NCBI RefSeq assembly: GCF_003711515.1
Contig: NW_021167080.1
Location: 6,342,346 to 6,406,345, forward strand
Reading direction: 5' to 3'
Origin: Sodiomyces alkalinus F11
Taxonomy: Eukaryota; Ascomycota; Sordariomycetes; Glomerellales; Plectosphaerellaceae
Length of the DNA stretch: 64,000 bases
Position numbers and translations under genes: made by a program. Within the stretch, counting starts at the first letter, position 1. Every line of letters begins with the position of its first letter. Below the pieces are notes generated by a model. It did not search any database, was not told where the DNA came from, and saw nothing but the letters and a program-made list of their open reading frames with translations. This document shows, one piece after another, positions 31,154 through 42,075 of this stretch.

Positions 31154-32234
31154 TGCAATCGTACCGCGGGACATCCGAGACGAAGAAGAAACATGGAACA
31201 TTTGTCCATAGTGTATATCAACCCAGGTCAAGCTGAACTTGGGAATCGACCAGGCGGATCAACTTAATCTACCTTACATATTCATCCACCTTTTGTAAAA
31301 AAAAACAGAGAGGGCATATTTTGGAACGGACCAACGGATAGACCGGGATGGCTGGATTTGTGTTCCTCATGACGAAACATTACGTACGCCGTTTCTATAT
31401 ATACATATACCACCCCTTCAACTGTATAAATAAGAAGAACGGGATTAGAGCTTGTACAATATATGCCAATTCATTGCCACGGTTCATCCCTATTATCATG
31501 AGGACTTGGCACCGACCAAGTGCCCAGCCACCACCTACAGATGTCTCTCAAAGTGCAGTCAGTCATGGAGTAAAAAGGACCGAGCATTGATTTCGACACA
31601 TTATTTCAGCTTACTGCCCAGCTTACCAGATATCAACAGACAGACGACACGACAATACCAGGAGAGAAGAGGGGCATTGTATGACTGTGAATGCCTGTAA
31701 ATGAACTGCGCAATAATCAACAAATGCTCCTGCACCAGCAAGAAAGAGCCAGCATCCATCCATGCAGTTAAGGGGAGGGTGTAGAAAGAGTTCCTGTGAG
31801 CCGCCACCGCCGATTCCCCTTCCACCTAACCCGGGATCCTCTCTCGTGCTCCTCCGCATCTGCACACGGTATCCAGCTGAGGGAAACGTGGCACAGAAGC
31901 TTCGAAATCTCTATTCCAGTCTCCTCTCCATCCTCTTTTTCTCTACGAGTCCCCGTTCCTTTCATGCAAAGTAGGCGAGAGAGGGAACTTTCGGGAGAGG
32001 AAAGAGAGCGGAAAAGGAAATCTCAACAGGAAAATCCCCCCAGTTTGGGTCAGCCCTCCCGTCCATCCCAGATCCCTGTACCCTTGTAGGCTGTCCTGCC
32101 AGCCCGAAATTCCCATCGTCAAATCGTGTCCATGTCCGTCGTTCCTCGTTGAGCAAGAATTGCTATGCCAACTGCCGCTGTCTCTCCGCCATTCCTCATA
32201 GTGTCTCTTCATTGGCAGACAAAGACGCGTGAGT
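31154..32234. other. Convergent intergenic region
   Basis: 3' regions of the PPR-like gene and the PP2C gene. Several overlapping frames of 60-97 codons around 31760-32210 have no recognisable content. Confidence 0.6.
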
Positions 32235-34538
32235 TTAGGCCGACTTCGCTTCCTCCTTCTTTCCGTCTAGTTTTGATTCGGACTGAAATTGGGACGGAGA
32301 AGCCGCGGGCTTGGCCTCCTCGTCAGGTTTGGCGTTGCTACCAGCCTGCTCCTCCGTCGACGCTTCCTCCACATGTTTCGATTCAGCTTCGGCGGTTGTG
32401 CCCGCGGCTGCCGAGGATGGACTCTTAGAGACTTGACTTTCTAGATCCTTGTCTTCATCCGCATTGTCGAACATTTCAGTGTCATCCGAGTCGGTTTGGA
32501 CCTCGGTGCCGTCGCCAAGGAATATAATGCGGCCTTTGTAGCCGGAAATGCCGAAGCTCCTGCCGCCTTTTAGGTCAAGGTTTGCTTCATAGTCATCCTC
32601 GCGATCATCAAAGTTATGATGGACACCAGGCCCTCGGAATTCCGCTGTAATGAGGCACGCCATCGAATCAGCCCTCTCCCCCTTTAAGAAAGTACGACGA
32701 CGCATTTGCGAAGGAAGCATAGAAAAAGGGAGAAGAAAAAAGAAAAGAAAAGGGAAAGGGTGGGGAGAAGAAAAAGAAAAAAAGGCCATGACGTTGTAGG
32801 GGAGCAGATAAGCCGAGCAGTAAGAATAATGTGGGGCATCCGGGCAGAGCACCCGAAGCCAGGATCCTAAGACGAGCTGGAGGATGACGCCGTACCGTAT
32901 TCGGGAGGAGCGCATGGTCCATCTCCAGCAGCAACCCGCCTGGCGATCTCCTCGTACCACTCCTCCTTGGTTCTACCGCGCAAAAAGCCAATCACTATCA
33001 TGGTCATGTTGTCGCAGCCGACACCTCCGGTCTCCGAGTTGGAAGCGAGGCAGTTGTCCATCATGTTCTCGCAGATCTTTTCCAGATCTTGCTTGGCCGC
33101 AATGCCACGGCGAACAAACTCGACGACGGCTTGAGAGCTCTGGCAGTCCCAGATGCCTGTGGGCAAAAAAAAAGAAAAAAAACGGGTTAGCCTGTACCGA
33201 AAACGCGTAAGAACAGGGTGGTCATCGGCTAGGCCTACCGTCGCACGCGAGGACGAGGAATTCATCGTCGTCGGTGATTTCATGAACCTCGACATCGGGG
33301 AAAGCGGTGACAATTTGTGCCTCGGGGGAGAGCTCTGCGCTCTTCTTGAATTCGAAATCGCCAATGGCGCGAGACAGGGCCAAGTTTCCGTTGACGCGAC
33401 CAAAGTCGACAAAGCCCCCGGCGGCGTTAATACGCGACTTCTCGGCTATTGTCATGTGAATAGACGCTCGGGTTAGCCGCGCCCAATCGGCCCAGAACTT
33501 GGTAGGGGCAGAACACCGTACCTTCGAGTTGAGGCTTGTGATCTTGCGACAGGGGTTTCGCGCGGCCCTTGATACCGAGAACACTTCTCGAATCGCCAGC
33601 ATTCGCCTGTTGTCACATGTATCAGTCCAGATCCCCATCATGTTGGGGTGGGGGCGACGAACTATGTAAATCTTGTCGCCCGTAATCAATCCGACGCAGG
33701 CAGTACAGCCGGAAACCTCCTCTTCGTAGCGGGGGTCTGTTTAGAGACGTAGGCAAGGCATCAGTTTGGAGAGCGTTCTATACATGTCCCATGGCTTGCA
33801 CGGCGATCCGCGGCGATTCGCGAAAAATAAAAGGGAGCGGTAGAAAGACGAAAGGAGGGGGAGGAGAGGCAGGCGTTTCGGGCTTTACCGTTGAGAATAG
33901 CGCGATCGGTCGCGAGAAAGCCGTCCTTCAACGCCTGTTCGTAGTTGCCCTTTTTGAAGGTATCCTGTTTCGCAACGATCTCATGGATGTTCTCGCCTGC
34001 GAATAAAGCCACCTTGTCGCCGCCGTGACCGTCGAAAACACCGAAGAAGGAAATCCTGGATGGATGGTTCTTTGCTTCTTCGCTACCGGGAGGAAGGAGG
34101 TCGAGGACGGTGGTATGGGCATCCTCCATGCTTATCCGCCAACCTTGCATGGCGGAGACGCCATAGATGAGCCTGTCATCTTCGCCACTCTCCGATGTCT
34201 AAATACCAAAGAGCAGGGATTAGCAATGAGCCTTCAGATATACGGACTCGAGAAAAGGAGAGAAGGGTAGTGCAGGGTGACCTGAAGCAAGTCAACCAGG
34301 TTGTGGGGAAGTTATGACATCCATGTGATGGACACTCCCAGAAACAAGGTGAACCATCAGAGCGCTGCGTGACAACACCATGGCATGTGTGATCATACCA
34401 AAGTCTGCCTCGGCACCAGTAAAAAGCGCACAAGATTGAAAGATGGGCTTGAAGTGAAGTGACAGAAGGGACCCAGAAACAACGGGGCAGCACAGCACAT
34501 ACCTTCTCGACAACGGGTTCAGAGAGAGTTTGACCCAT
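32235..34538 (-). CDS. PTC2: PP2C-type protein phosphatase, Ptc2/Ptc3-like
   Basis: Seven exons: complement(32235..32644, 32896..33156, 33239..33445, 33522..33606, 33663..33736, 33889..34198, 34503..34538); 460 aa, close to yeast Ptc2/Ptc3. The N-terminus [12 protein letters not shown] has a glycine-2 that could be myristoylated. PP2C motifs run in order: [21 protein letters not shown] (metal-binding D and G), [63 protein letters not shown] and [11 protein letters not shown]. The C-terminal 125 residues are acidic and disordered. The enzyme is an Mn/Mg-dependent Ser/Thr phosphatase; yeast Ptc2/3 dephosphorylate Hog1, Rad53 and Ire1-pathway targets. Splice joints were placed within the family motifs (for example CDG|IWD). 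The last intron is long (251 nt) with an extended pyrimidine tract. Which paralogue it is remains open. Confidence 0.95.
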
Positions 34539-36504
34539 GGTGTTGAGCAAAGTCCGGCGGCTCAGCTACCAGGGCAGAGGCCAGAGTCGTGTGGAGGTAG
34601 GAGGGAAATCGGTTAGACAGTGGTCAAAGTCGAAGACAAAGGTGGCGCAGGTGCAGAAGGGGCCAGGTGGTCGGATGAACTAAGGAAGCCGGGGATGACG
34701 AGTGAGAGAGTGTGCAAAGCCGGTTTAGAGAAGGTGTCGGGTAAGCAGGGGAAAATCGAGAAAACAAGAAGAGGAAAAAAAAAAAGGTAGTCGGGTCCAG
34801 CAATAGGGTATGGTTCAAAAGAGGTGCTGGTGGGCAGAAATCTTCGTGCTGGGTAGGTGTAGGTAGTCAAGTTCTAGATCTCGCGCGCAGAATTGGCAGG
34901 AGCGGGGTATCCGAGCGGCGGGCAAATTGCCCTAGCGATAAGCACTGTCGGTTACTCTAGACGCCAAAGGACCGTTCTGATCAGGAGAAACTGTGCAAGA
35001 CGGCTTGGGTGAGTGGGAAGTGAAAGGTTAAGAAGGAGGATAGTAAGAAAATCATAGGCCGTGTAAAGAGTACCGTGTGTGGTGAGGTGAAGAAATAATG
35101 GAGAGGAGGAAGAAATTTTCACACCTTAGGAGGTTATGAAAGGAAAGGGGGGGTGATGGATGATCAAGGTACTTTGACCTGGCACAGCTGAGTACCTGAG
35201 GAAGAAGTAGTGCAGACATGGTGGGTTATGAGCGACGTAGGAGGGAAGCCTAAGGTAGTAGGACTTATTCAAGGTAGGCAGGTATGTGCCCCCGCACTTT
35301 CCCCTGGTGCCACGGAGTATATCCCAGCAGGAAACGCTTCTATTAGTATAGAGTACCTCTAGGGTAACTATTCGTAGGTATCAGTTCCTTTTGTCATATT
35401 TGTTAGGTTTGGATGAGTGTGTATCCAAACTTTGTTGCCTACTTCGTACTTTCGTGTGTGAGAAAAGCTTCCATAATTCCCCAATACGGAAATCAGCCAC
35501 CTTACCGTATACATACACATAGACAAATGCTTCCTTACCCCTGAGGTCAAGAAATGGATCTCATAGCCCATCACATCTTAACTTAAGCACGCCATCCAAG
35601 CAATATCCTAGCAGCTTACCGTATAGAATCCTACTAAACAGCCAAGGCGTGTTGTGGATAGTCGTTATAGACCTTTTCTGCCCACTGATTAAGATATGCA
35701 TGGTGTTCTTATAAGGACGATAAAGCCACGTAACAAATCGTCTTTCTTTTGTGGTTATTTTGGAGGGTTTGTCCGTCTTTATCAGTTCATGAGAGACTCC
35801 AGGGAAAATGACGGAGTGAGCACGGGATGCACTAGCCAAGACCAGCCAAACTCCAATAAGCTCTGGTCTCGATCCTGGCTCCTGGCTTCTGCACTCTCGA
35901 AATTCCGCATCCCTCCATACGGCCCGAGCTCATCATCCCCCGCAGCCCGCAGCCCACAGCCCACAGCCCACAGACACCACGACACTGACGCAGTGTGTGT
36001 GGGTAGCGATGAGGTCCCTCAAGGGTTTTCTCGGGTTTTGCTGGTCATTTCCTACGCACAGACCCACGTATTTCCATCGCAGAACGCGGGGTGAATTGCA
36101 ATTTCCGTCCGACGCTCCAAGGTACAAGTACCGGTTACGAGTACGAAATACCTTAATTACGCCTACACGATACAGCCAGAAATTGGGTAAACCCGAGGAA
36201 GAGGATGTTCTCAACGCCGAGGTACGTTATTCTGACGTACGTTGTACATGGGCCTGTACACGAAGCACGAGTCACTAGTCTCGTCTCATTACTCAGTACA
36301 GGGGCGTACAGGTATCAGAGCAAGTTAATAAGGTACCTAGATAACAGTAGATACAACCCCGAGTGGCCTGCAGACAGGCTGGCGGACAGGCAGACTAAGG
36401 TACGGTACCTTAGGTAATGCAGTGGCCAGAGAGACGGACTGTGGGTATAAGGAACCGCATAACGCAACACGGAGCATCGGAAACAAAAAGAAGAAAAATC
36501 ACCA
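34539..36504. other. Intergenic region upstream of PP2C gene, downstream of AXL2-like gene
   Basis: Both flanking genes read leftward, so this holds the PP2C promoter and the AXL2-like 3' side. It includes an A run of about 12 near 34776 and a 9-base-arm palindrome at 36395. No supported gene. Confidence 0.55.
36395..36413. repeat. Perfect palindrome CTAAGGTAC-G-GTACCTTAG
   Basis: Nine-base arms around a single central G, 92 bases downstream of the AXL2-like stop codon. Related GGTACCTTAGGTAC motifs occur near 14440 and 43805. Confidence 0.9.
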
Positions 36505-39500
36505 TTAAAGAAACACAGCGTAGTCCCCTTCACTGTTTTCCCGCCCCAGCGCGGAGAGGCCCTCGTTCTGGCTGTTCCCCTTCCTCGACAAGCTCCTGCA
36601 CCGCCTCTTCCCCAGAACACCACTATCCTCCCTGTCCAGTGACGACCATACTTCGGTCACCCAGTCCGATACATCAGACTCGCCCTTTGACGCATGTGAG
36701 TGTTTGGGAGAAGACTCGTATGTGCCTCTGTTCTCTCCCTCCCCTCCCCGGCTTCCGCCCGGTAACCCACCGTCCTTCATCCACATCCCCGACGGCTGCA
36801 CCTGGCGAATAGATGAGACCGGTCGCTCCGCCAACGGCTCCCTGTTGCGGGCCGTCTCCCACTTGCTCGGCGACATCAGGGTGACGCTGGAATCGCTATC
36901 TTGGGACCCCTCCCTGCCTTCGCTGCCGTCCCTTCGCTCACGCAGCGACACACCTTTGCCCATCCACGTGCTGTACCGCTTATTCTCCCCATGCCCACCC
37001 ACCGCGGTCGACGGCCTCCTGCGAGACCTGGCCGGTCGCGACACTCGCGACGACCTGCTCGGATAGAACGGCGACTCGTGCACCAGCTCCCGCTCCTGGT
37101 ACCGTAGCCCGAGAGATTCAGACGGTATGGTCTGCCAGTTCACCGTCCTGCGGACCACCGCCTTGGGTGGAATCGTCTGCCAGTTTTCGTTTTCATCACC
37201 CCGAGGTCCTGAACCTGCCGACACCGATCGCACCGATCCCGACAGCAGCGAGGACGACGTATCCGCCGAAAACTGATATCGACGGGGATGGCGCGGCGGC
37301 GCTACCGAGCGGCCGCCGAACCAAGGACTGGCATCCGACCGGCGGCTCACGGGCCGCGTACGTGACATGTCGCTCCACCGAGATTGAGACTCGTGCCGTT
37401 GAAGTGACTTGGGATCACCTCGCCATTCGCTGTAGCCCGATAAAGTCTCGAAACTCGGCTGCGATATGGCGTCGCTGTCGCTGTAGACTCTGAAACCCCT
37501 TGGACGGCTGCCGAGGGGAAGCTTCCTGGCGTACGTCGGGTGGGATCCTAGCGGGCTTGATCGTTCAGGAATACACGAGAGTGCGTCGGAACTGGCCGCC
37601 GCAGACAGGGCCGGAATGTCAACTTCATTGGCTTGTGAAGACCCCTCAGGTTGTTTGCTTTTGTCGACTGCCTGAGCGGTCCCTCCCATCGGCTGGAAGC
37701 TCATGCTAAGATCGTCTGCGGAAGGGATGGTGACGTCCAATTTGCCCCGAAAGGAGCTCTCTGTTTGGTTGCGGGAAAAGGGCGGGTTGGATGCAATGTC
37801 GCGCATGCTGTCGTACAAGCTCAGGACAGAATAGCGGCTCCGCCGTTGTGACAGGCGGTTCCTACTTGGCTCCCCGGCGATGTCCTCTCCGGTGAGCCAC
37901 GAGTTTTGTGCGCCAGGCAGGGTATAATAACCAACAGAAGGTAGTTTGGGCAAAGTAGGGGGTTCTTGCGTGATACTGGGCTGGGAGCCGCCGTCTAAGC
38001 TCGACGCCACCGAACGTGTCGATCTGAACCTCCGCAAAGCAGCACGCCAATACCCCATTTGACCCGGTCGATTTGCGGCTTCGGGAGGCGGGATGGCTCC
38101 GTGAGCCTTCGCGGACCTGGCGTCGTCATACAGGCTGCCGTTTTCGACGAAGCTCCCAGGAACGGGACGGGAGATGTCTTGGCCCTGGATCTTCCGAAAC
38201 TTGCGTTCCCGTCTTCGTCGGAGACATAAGAGCAACAGCACTAGAGATGCGATGACGATGATTGGGACCAGCACGGCCAGCATGATTTGTTCAGCACTCA
38301 AGCCAGGGCCGAGAGTCAATCCAGGCTCGGAGTCGGAGCTCTCGCTCTCTGTTGGAGTTTCGGAGGCCGTAGGAGCGATGGTTGGGGTCGAAGTAGACGT
38401 GGTGGAGGACAGATCGGCGGGCGAAAGCACGCCTAGGCGTACGACTTCTGTTTCACTTTCACCAGAGCTTCTCTCGGTCGCACGTAGAGTGAGCTGAATG
38501 GTGTCGCCTTGACTAGACGGCACTGGCGGCGTACCCGATATGACAAGTCCGTCGAGTTCGATCCAGTCTTGAGAGGGGTCCGTTTCGATTTCAAGAAAAA
38601 CATCCTCGGGCCTCCAGAGATACGGTTCTAAATCGAGAGAGAAGTCTTCTGTGGCCGTAGCTTCCAAGTCCGAAACTGTCCTTCGGAAGATATCAGTGGC
38701 GATAGTGACGACCATCTGAATGCTGAGGGTATCGGACAAGGAATTTTGGAGGATGATAGTAGAGTTGCTGGATCGGGCATCAGTCGGGGGTCTCCCTCGA
38801 ATCTCCAATGTAGACTCGTCTACCGACAACCACTCAGGCATATTCTCCGTCAAGACGGTGAGCTCAGCTGGATTGACCGCCTCCCCATCCAACTCGATTT
38901 CGTCCCTGAGACCACGGTGGGATATAGATGCTCCTCGTGTAGCGTTCAGTCTCACGACTGGATCGGCCATGGTCAATTTGCGACTGCCGACGACAAGGGA
39001 GAAGAGTACATAGGCGGCAGAGAAGCCCTCCACGTCGGAAGCGACAAGATGAAAGCTGAAGGTCTGTGGAGGTTGGATGAGGTTCTCGAACGGCGGTGTC
39101 TGGCCGGAGAAGGTCAAGTTGCCGGCATCGAACAGAATCCAGGACGGTAAAGGACTGCTATCGGCGGACGTAGCGTAGTAGTTGAGAGGACCCGGGGGCG
39201 AGAACGTGTCTTCGGCGAATGTGAAGGAAAAGGGGGAGGACGGATATGATACCAAGGCGTCTGGAGCTGCGCGGTCGCCAAAGTCCCGTATTTGCTCCGA
39301 CAGGGGAATGGCGACTTCAGGGGCACGGTTTCGAGATACCACGAAAGTTGCGGTCATGGTCTCCGAACCAGAGTCATCTGTGGCGATAATGTCGACGGGT
39401 ATCCCGACGACCTCCCCATCGGGTACATCCTCCTCTTCCGGCGTCCCGTACAGATGCCCGGTCTGCTCATCGATAGACAGCCATCGTGGACCGTCGTTCA

Positions 39501-39678
39501 AGCTGTACGTGATGTTGGATTCCGAGAAGAATGTCTGCGGCGATAGGGTGTAGGAGAAGACTTTGGCTGTCCTAGCAACGGGAGGCAATTGAGAATTGAA
39601 GGGGAAATAGACCGACGGTCGACTAGATGCGAGACTGACAAGACTCAAGGTCGTCAAGATCAGTAAGCTCGACGCCAT
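36505..39678 (-). CDS. AXL2: Axl2-like cadherin-fold plasma-membrane protein
   Basis: 1057 aa, one exon. The open frame extends 103 codons further upstream, but the ATG at 39678 starts a clear signal peptide (residues 1-19, MASSLLILTTLSLVSLASS). The exterior has dystroglycan/cadherin-like repeats: PPVARTAKVFSYTLSPQTFF...WLSIDEQTGHLYGTPEEED, PLPSWILFDAGNLTFSGQTP and MPEWLSVDESTLEIRGRPP. A Ser/Thr stalk follows, then one transmembrane helix at about 463-484 (IMLAVLVPIIVIASLVLLLL) with RRRRERK just inside. The cytoplasmic tail of about 570 residues is disordered and Ser/Arg-rich. Yeast Axl2 (823 aa) marks the axial bud site and recruits septins and Bud4; in moulds the orthologue is linked to septin organisation and conidiation. 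The topology and repeats are visible; orthology is inferred. Confidence 0.87.
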   Translation of the reverse strand: MASSLLILTTLSLVSLASSRPSVYFPFNSQLPPVARTAKVFSYTLSPQTFFSESNITYSLNDGPRWLSIDEQTGHLYGTPEEEDVPDGEVVGIPVDIIATDDSGSETMTATFVVSRNRAPEVAIPLSEQIRDFGDRAAPDALVSYPSSPFSFTFAEDTFSPPGPLNYYATSADSSPLPSWILFDAGNLTFSGQTPPFENLIQPPQTFSFHLVASDVEGFSAAYVLFSLVVGSRKLTMADPVVRLNATRGASISHRGLRDEIELDGEAVNPAELTVLTENMPEWLSVDESTLEIRGRPPTDARSSNSTIILQNSLSDTLSIQMVVTIATDIFRRTVSDLEATATEDFSLDLEPYLWRPEDVFLEIETDPSQDWIELDGLVISGTPPVPSSQGDTIQLTLRATERSSGESETEVVRLGVLSPADLSSTTSTSTPTIAPTASETPTESESSDSEPGLTLGPGLSAEQIMLAVLVPIIVIASLVLLLLCLRRRRERKFRKIQGQDISRPVPGSFVENGSLYDDARSAKAHGAIPPPEAANRPGQMGYWRAALRRFRSTRSVASSLDGGSQPSITQEPPTLPKLPSVGYYTLPGAQNSWLTGEDIAGEPSRNRLSQRRSRYSVLSLYDSMRDIASNPPFSRNQTESSFRGKLDVTIPSADDLSMSFQPMGGTAQAVDKSKQPEGSSQANEVDIPALSAAASSDALSCIPERSSPLGSHPTYARKLPLGSRPRGFRVYSDSDAISQPSFETLSGYSEWRGDPKSLQRHESQSRWSDMSRTRPVSRRSDASPWFGGRSVAPPRHPRRYQFSADTSSSLLSGSVRSVSAGSGPRGDENENWQTIPPKAVVRRTVNWQTIPSESLGLRYQERELVHESPFYPSRSSRVSRPARSRRRPSTAVGGHGENKRYSTWMGKGVSLRERRDGSEGREGSQDSDSSVTLMSPSKWETARNREPLAERPVSSIRQVQPSGMWMKDGGLPGGSRGGEGENRGTYESSPKHSHASKGESDVSDWVTEVWSSLDREDSGVLGKRRCRSLSRKGNSQNEGLSALGRENSEGDYAVFL

Positions 39679-41017
39679 GGTGAGCTCCCAGGACAGAAGC
39701 GAAAGCACAGACAGCACTGCTGTAGGTGAGAATATGCAAGGTAAGAGCAAAGCGTTTCCAAAGGAGTACGAATGGAAGAAGCAAAAAGGGGAAGAGAAAG
39801 CCGTCTGGCGGCTGTATGAATCTAAGGGTCTCGAGGAGAAAACTAGAAAGCAAGCAGACGAAGACAACCGAGGACAGACGAGAGCATCGTCAGTGTCACC
39901 CATGTCGCAGGGACAAGACAGACAACTTGGCTTTGGAAGACAACGACACGTCCGGGAGTGAATATGTCTCCCTACGCGCCGAAGCACAGAAAGTACGAGC
40001 AGGCGCGAGCCTCCTTCGACCCGTCATAGCCACCCGTTGCAGAATGAGCGTCAGTTTAGCCCATGCCAGAAATGCAAAGGCATTGTATTCTGCGGCGGCT
40101 GTTAGGGAATCTGACACGGTGAGGGTTGGGATCCGTGTCGAGAGCATTCCAGTGGTGTCTCCTCTCGGCTCGGAGGGACTCGAGGGAGGTCGGGTCAGAC
40201 ATGGCCACTTTTTGCAGCGGCTGCTGGGTATGAGCGACAAGAATGAATACAATATGGTTTCTCTGGGTGGAATTTGCCAGCCCGTGAATAATTTTTAGTT
40301 GCAATGGATGCAATGGATGCAATGGAAGCGCTTGGTTGTAGACAACATGGAGGTGACAGCGACGTTATTGGAGTCCGACGTCGATCGAGGAAGATATTCG
40401 AACTGGAAGAGAGACAGGCACAGGCACGGATACAGGGAGTAAGTACTTTGGTACGAGATAAGATGTACAGACCGCTGCAGAATCCACGTGCATTTTTGCG
40501 TTATCGCCCGGGCCCAAAATCGCAACGTAGTAACTAGGTATCGGGGTCCCAAAACCCCCTCTGAAAACTATCTCTTTTCACATACCGCTAAAAGTCTCCC
40601 TTCTTCTGGGAGGGGGCCAACAAAAGCCCTCGAATCTTCCATAGGGGGTACGAGGAAGATAATGGCCTATCGTGACGTGAGTCATAGAGGACGGGAGGGA
40701 GCTGTCGCCCCCTTTGATTGAAATCGGCTCATCCGTCACTTTTGACCCCTTTGGCCTTCAGTCAAAAATTCTCTCACAAAAGAACAACCTCAACTCATGT
40801 CCATTACCGGTCAATTACTCGCCCGCCTTTCACTCTGTGTTTCTCGTTTTTTCACATAGTTACCGAATGTAGACACAAAACCAACAGGAAACTAACAAAA
40901 GTAAGACTTAAAAAAAAAAAGAGAAAAAAAAAAAAAGAGATAAACAGCAGCAGCGTCGACGCCGTGAATTCGTCCCTAGTCGTCCCCAACGAAACCCGAT
41001 AGGCCAACAACAGCGTG
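39679..41017. other. Divergent intergenic region AXL2-like / EFM6-like
   Basis: Promoter region for both genes. Contains a three-copy 9-base tandem at 40301-40327 and two A-rich tracts near 40911-40937 in the leader of the methyltransferase gene. A 190-codon plus-strand frame (39726-40298) has no motif. Confidence 0.55.
40301..40327 (+). repeat. Tandem GCAATGGAT, three copies
   Basis: Units at 40301, 40310 and 40319; the last ends GGAA instead of GGAT. Nine-base period, AXL2-side promoter. Confidence 0.85.
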
Positions 41018-42075
41018 ATGAAGATCCCTGAGAGCCCCTTGATAATTGCGGAGGCCATGGACTCCAACGGACTCAAAACCTCTCCCTCCCCCGAATTTTC
41101 ACCCTTGGCGTTGGCCGACGATCTCGCGCCGTTGCCCGAGTACAAGGCAGCCCAGACGTCCAGCTTTGACATGTCGGGTCTTCTGTCCAGTCCCCTCCGG
41201 CTGCACGAGGACCTCTCGTCAGGTTGCGGAGGGCAGACTTGGCCGGCGGGGATGGTCTTGGCCAAGCACATGCTACGGTATCACAGGTGTGATCTGCGTG
41301 ACGCGAGGATGTGAGTTTTTACACTTACATATCCCTCCTTCCTCCCTGTCCTGTCCTGCCGATGCCCTTGAAAACGAACATATAAGCATCCAAGCCCTTT
41401 CCGTTTCGTAGTACTGATGCGGTGAATGGACGAACAGATTAGAACTCGGCGCGGGTGGTGGCCTTGTTGGTCTCGCCGTCGCCAGCGGTTGTCAGCTACA
41501 GAACCAGTCGACGTTTCTGCTCACCGACCAAGAGGAGATGTTCTCGCTTATGAAGTACAACATCGCCTTGAACAACCTCCAGGATAGAATCAAGCCAATG
41601 ATATTGAATTGGTACGTTTGATGCCCCGCAAAAAGCCTTTGCCGAGACGCTGTGCTCACGCATGGGAAACTCGCAAGATTGGTGCTGGCCTGGTGCCGCG
41701 AGTACATCTGTTCTATCCATCTCCCTACCTCAAGTGTCTGCTAACCGCTCGCCACGTGGCTACCTTAGGGGAGAACCTCTTCCGCAGGACGTCGTGGACA
41801 TGAAACCCAATGTCATACTGGCGGCTGACTGCGTCTACTTCGAGCCGGCTTTCCCGCTCCTGCTCGATACTCTGTCCGCTCTGTTCGCGCTCAACGCGGA
41901 TGCCGTGGTCTATTTTTGCTTCAAGAAGAGAAGGCGCGCCGATATGCGCTTCCTCAGCAAAGCCCAGAAGATGTTCCGGGTAGACCAGGTCTTCGACGAG
42001 GACCGGCCCGTATTCAGCAGGGAGAGTCTTTTCCTGTTCACGTTTCGAAGTAAAAAGGCCACCCAGCTGCAGTGA
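41018..42075 (+). CDS. EFM6: Seven-beta-strand methyltransferase, EFM6-like
   Basis: Exons 41018..41310, 41438..41611 and 41769..42075; 257 aa. A second in-frame ATG at 41057 is an alternative start. The family pattern is GCGGQTWPAGMVLAKHML, then SAM motif I LELGAGGGLVGLAV (about 99-112), TDQEEMFSLMKYNIALNN, LNWGEPLP, the post-I/catalytic block VILAADCVYFEPAFPLLL and the terminal YFCFKKRRRADMRF. This is the family of protein-lysine methyltransferases of yeast Efm6, which modifies translation elongation factor eEF1A, and of related nicotinamide-N-methyltransferase-like proteins. Exon joints fall in the middle of motif I (AT|A) and in NW|GEP, and both are needed for a continuous domain. Donors are GTGAGT and GTACGT; intron 2 has a CTAAC branch point. 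Substrate assignment is inferred from remembered similarity only. Confidence 0.8.

Noticed and set aside
39726..40298. 190-codon plus-strand open frame
   Set aside because: Basic low-information sequence over the AXL2-like promoter, no recognisable family.
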